Shown here piece by piece: positions 62,793 to 64,000 of a stretch of 64,000 nt of DNA (position 1 is its first letter; each line of letters opens with the position of its first letter). A program made the translations under genes and the position numbers. The notes beneath the pieces were generated by a model. That model was given only the letters and a program-made list of their open reading frames with translations, was not told the origin of the DNA and did no database searches. The stretch spans positions 620,001 through 684,000 of the forward strand of contig NZ_AP024110.1 of assembly GCF_019703875.1 (NCBI RefSeq). Reading direction: 5' to 3'. This DNA comes from Methyloradius palustris (GTDB taxonomy: Bacteria > Pseudomonadota > Gammaproteobacteria > Burkholderiales > Methylophilaceae).

Positions 62793-63218
62793 TTAACCGA
62801 TGAGGTGGCGCACGATGAATACTGCAACAAAGCCAGCAAACATAAATGACAGGGTTGCCACCAGTGAACGCAGCGAGCCACGAGAAAGGCCGCAGACGCC
62901 ATGCCCGCTGGTGCAGCCAGACGAGGCTGTAGTGCCGATGCCTACTAACACTCCTGCAATCAGCAGCACTAATAAGCTGGTCTGGTTTTCAGTGCTTGGA
63001 AGCGGCTGTACTAGGCCATAAATAAAAGGCGAAATGACTAGCCCAATAATAAATACCCAGCGCCAAGCGGCTTGTTGTTTTGCGATAAGCCCGCCCAATA
63101 TACCGCTCACGCCTGCAATTTTTCCATTGAACAGTACCAAGATGGCGGCAGCCAAGCCTATTAGTGCACCGCCAGCGAGTGAAGCCAGCGGTGTGAAGTG
63201 TGCCCAGTCGATGATCAT
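62793..63218 (-). CDS. YeeE/YedE transporter half, N-terminal type
   Basis: 141 residues with four membrane segments. The family motif TASSGCTSGHGVCGLSRGSLRSLVATLSFM is complete, with both cysteines. Split YeeE pairs are thought to bring thiosulfate-like sulfur into the cell and often stand beside persulfide enzymes. A link with the sulfur island 35 kb away is only suggestive. Confidence 0.87.
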   Translation of the reverse strand: MIIDWAHFTPLASLAGGALIGLAAAILVLFNGKIAGVSGILGGLIAKQQAAWRWVFIIGLVISPFIYGLVQPLPSTENQTSLLVLLIAGVLVGIGTTASSGCTSGHGVCGLSRGSLRSLVATLSFMFAGFVAVFIVRHLIG

Positions 63219-63267
63219 GATGTTTTATTTGCGCGGTTAATTAAAACGAGACAGCTAGTTTAACCAT

Positions 63268-64000
63268 TTATAGCGCCCAACCATAGGCAACGCCTACTGA
63301 ATCTTGGCGCATTTTGAGGTTCACTTCTCCGCCACCAAAAAGGCCAGGGATTGAGCCGCTGCCATTAACGGTATTTTCAAACGCATGCAAATAGCTGAAT
63401 GATAGCTCGCTCTTGTTTTCAAATTTCCAGGTAGAGCCAAAGGTCAAGTGGTTTTGCACAACAGCTGGCGCGAGTATGTTGAATAAAGTTTCGCTATTAG
63501 GGATAGGTTGGTCGGAATGGTTGTAACCAGCGCGCAGGGTGAGTTTGTCATCATAGGCATAGATTGCTCCCAGTTTATAAACCGTGACGTCTTTCCAGCC
63601 AAAACCGGGGCCGTTGTTGGAGCCTAGTTGGTTGCCAGTAAAGAAATTCGCCAATGAATTGCCGACTGAATCTACGTCACTGTATTGAATGCGTTGAACA
63701 TCTCCCGCAATCGTCAGGGCTGGTGTCGCTTTTACAGCAATACCAGCACCAAACGTGGCTGGTACATCAAAGCTGCCTTGTTCCGCAAACAAGCCTTTAT
63801 ATTTATCAAACTTGCTGGTGTAGGTCTTGGTTTGGTAGCTCGCACCAAGCGACACATAATCACCGAATTGCCCTAACCAGCCAACATGCAGACCTGCGCC
63901 ATATGATTGGTCAAAGCCTTTATTGGTGACATCGTTTGGCGATTGCGAAGATGGATTGGCAAAGTTTTCTAGCCCTTTGGCAGCAAACCGCTGGTAGGCA
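63268..64000 (-). CDS. FadL/OmpP1-family outer-membrane porin (partial)
   Basis: The 3' part of a gene that continues beyond the window (no start seen; the frame is open to 64000). LHVGWLGQFGDYVSLGASYQTKTYTSKFDKYKGLFAEQGSFDVPATFGAGIAVKATPALTIAGDVQRI, then LTLRAGYNHSDQPIPNSETLFNILAPAVVQNHLTFG and a C-terminal VGVAYGWAL are typical of FadL and TodX barrels, which take up hydrophobic molecules. An internal GTG at 63855 is not the start. Confidence 0.88.
   Translation of the reverse strand, partial: AYQRFAAKGLENFANPSSQSPNDVTNKGFDQSYGAGLHVGWLGQFGDYVSLGASYQTKTYTSKFDKYKGLFAEQGSFDVPATFGAGIAVKATPALTIAGDVQRIQYSDVDSVGNSLANFFTGNQLGSNNGPGFGWKDVTVYKLGAIYAYDDKLTLRAGYNHSDQPIPNSETLFNILAPAVVQNHLTFGSTWKFENKSELSFSYLHAFENTVNGSGSIPGLFGGGEVNLKMRQDSVGVAYGWAL

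Noticed and set aside
1..64000. CRISPR array or rRNA operon
   Set aside because: No regularly spaced repeats of 25-40 bp and no rRNA-like sequence were seen.

Overview
The window looks like the chromosome of a betaproteobacterium, most likely a methylotroph of the Methylophilaceae. This is inferred from gene order and protein style (recA-recX-alaS-lysC, thiL-pgpA-pncC, pmbA/darP, panB-panC, a SpecificRecomb-family protein), not from a database search.

Layout. (1) 1-4,400: accessory segment with an MFS exporter, small membrane proteins, an XRE repressor with two matching operators, a zinc-ribbon protein and a lipoprotein. (2) 4,580-27,820: a 23-kb organosulfur-acquisition island. (3) 27,975-28,525: an IhfB-like gene and tRNA-Arg(ACG). 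(4) 28,617-35,263: a 6.6-kb AT-rich integrative mobilizable element in tRNA-Ser(GCU), bounded by an 18-bp direct repeat, with integrase, MobV-type relaxase, an inverted-repeat-rich oriT-like region and a cargo operon (dual-OB-like, DUF488, SLOG-like/DUF4326). (5) 35,430-63,200: housekeeping genes (lysC, alaS, recX, recA, pncC, pgpA, thiL, mog, a Na+/H+ antiporter, darP, pmbA, mlaA, fbp, phr, rlmH, rsfS, panD, panC, panB, a deoxynucleoside kinase, folK, pcnB, YeeE/YedE halves). (6) 63,268-64,000: a FadL-family porin running off the window.

The main find is the island. It encodes a TonB-dependent receptor, its own TonB-ExbB-ExbD inside an ABC-importer operon, a periplasmic binding protein, two SsuC-type permeases and an SsuB-type ATPase. 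Inside the cell it supplies two FMNH2-dependent (LLM) monooxygenases, an SsuE-type FMN reductase, a nitroreductase, two class II aldolase-like proteins and three signal-less SsuA-fold proteins. Those three resemble the desulfinase DszB. Two keep its Cys-His-Arg catalytic set; the third has Ser for Cys. A heterodimeric ABC exporter is also present. In the middle sits a sigma54 activator without a sensor domain (SfnR-like).

Seven promoters with a GG-N10-GC sigma54 core precede seven transcription units of the island. Upstream of six of them, at the usual enhancer distance, lie 16-bp dyads of the type TGTTGC-N4-GCAACA; the divergent pair at 8.5-8.9 kb shares its sites. Three promoter regions carry an exact IHF consensus between enhancer and promoter, and an IhfB-like gene lies next to the island. 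The inferred job is capture of a bulky organosulfur compound through the outer membrane, then oxygenation and desulfination inside the cell under sulfur limitation. Substrate and aldolase role are unknown.
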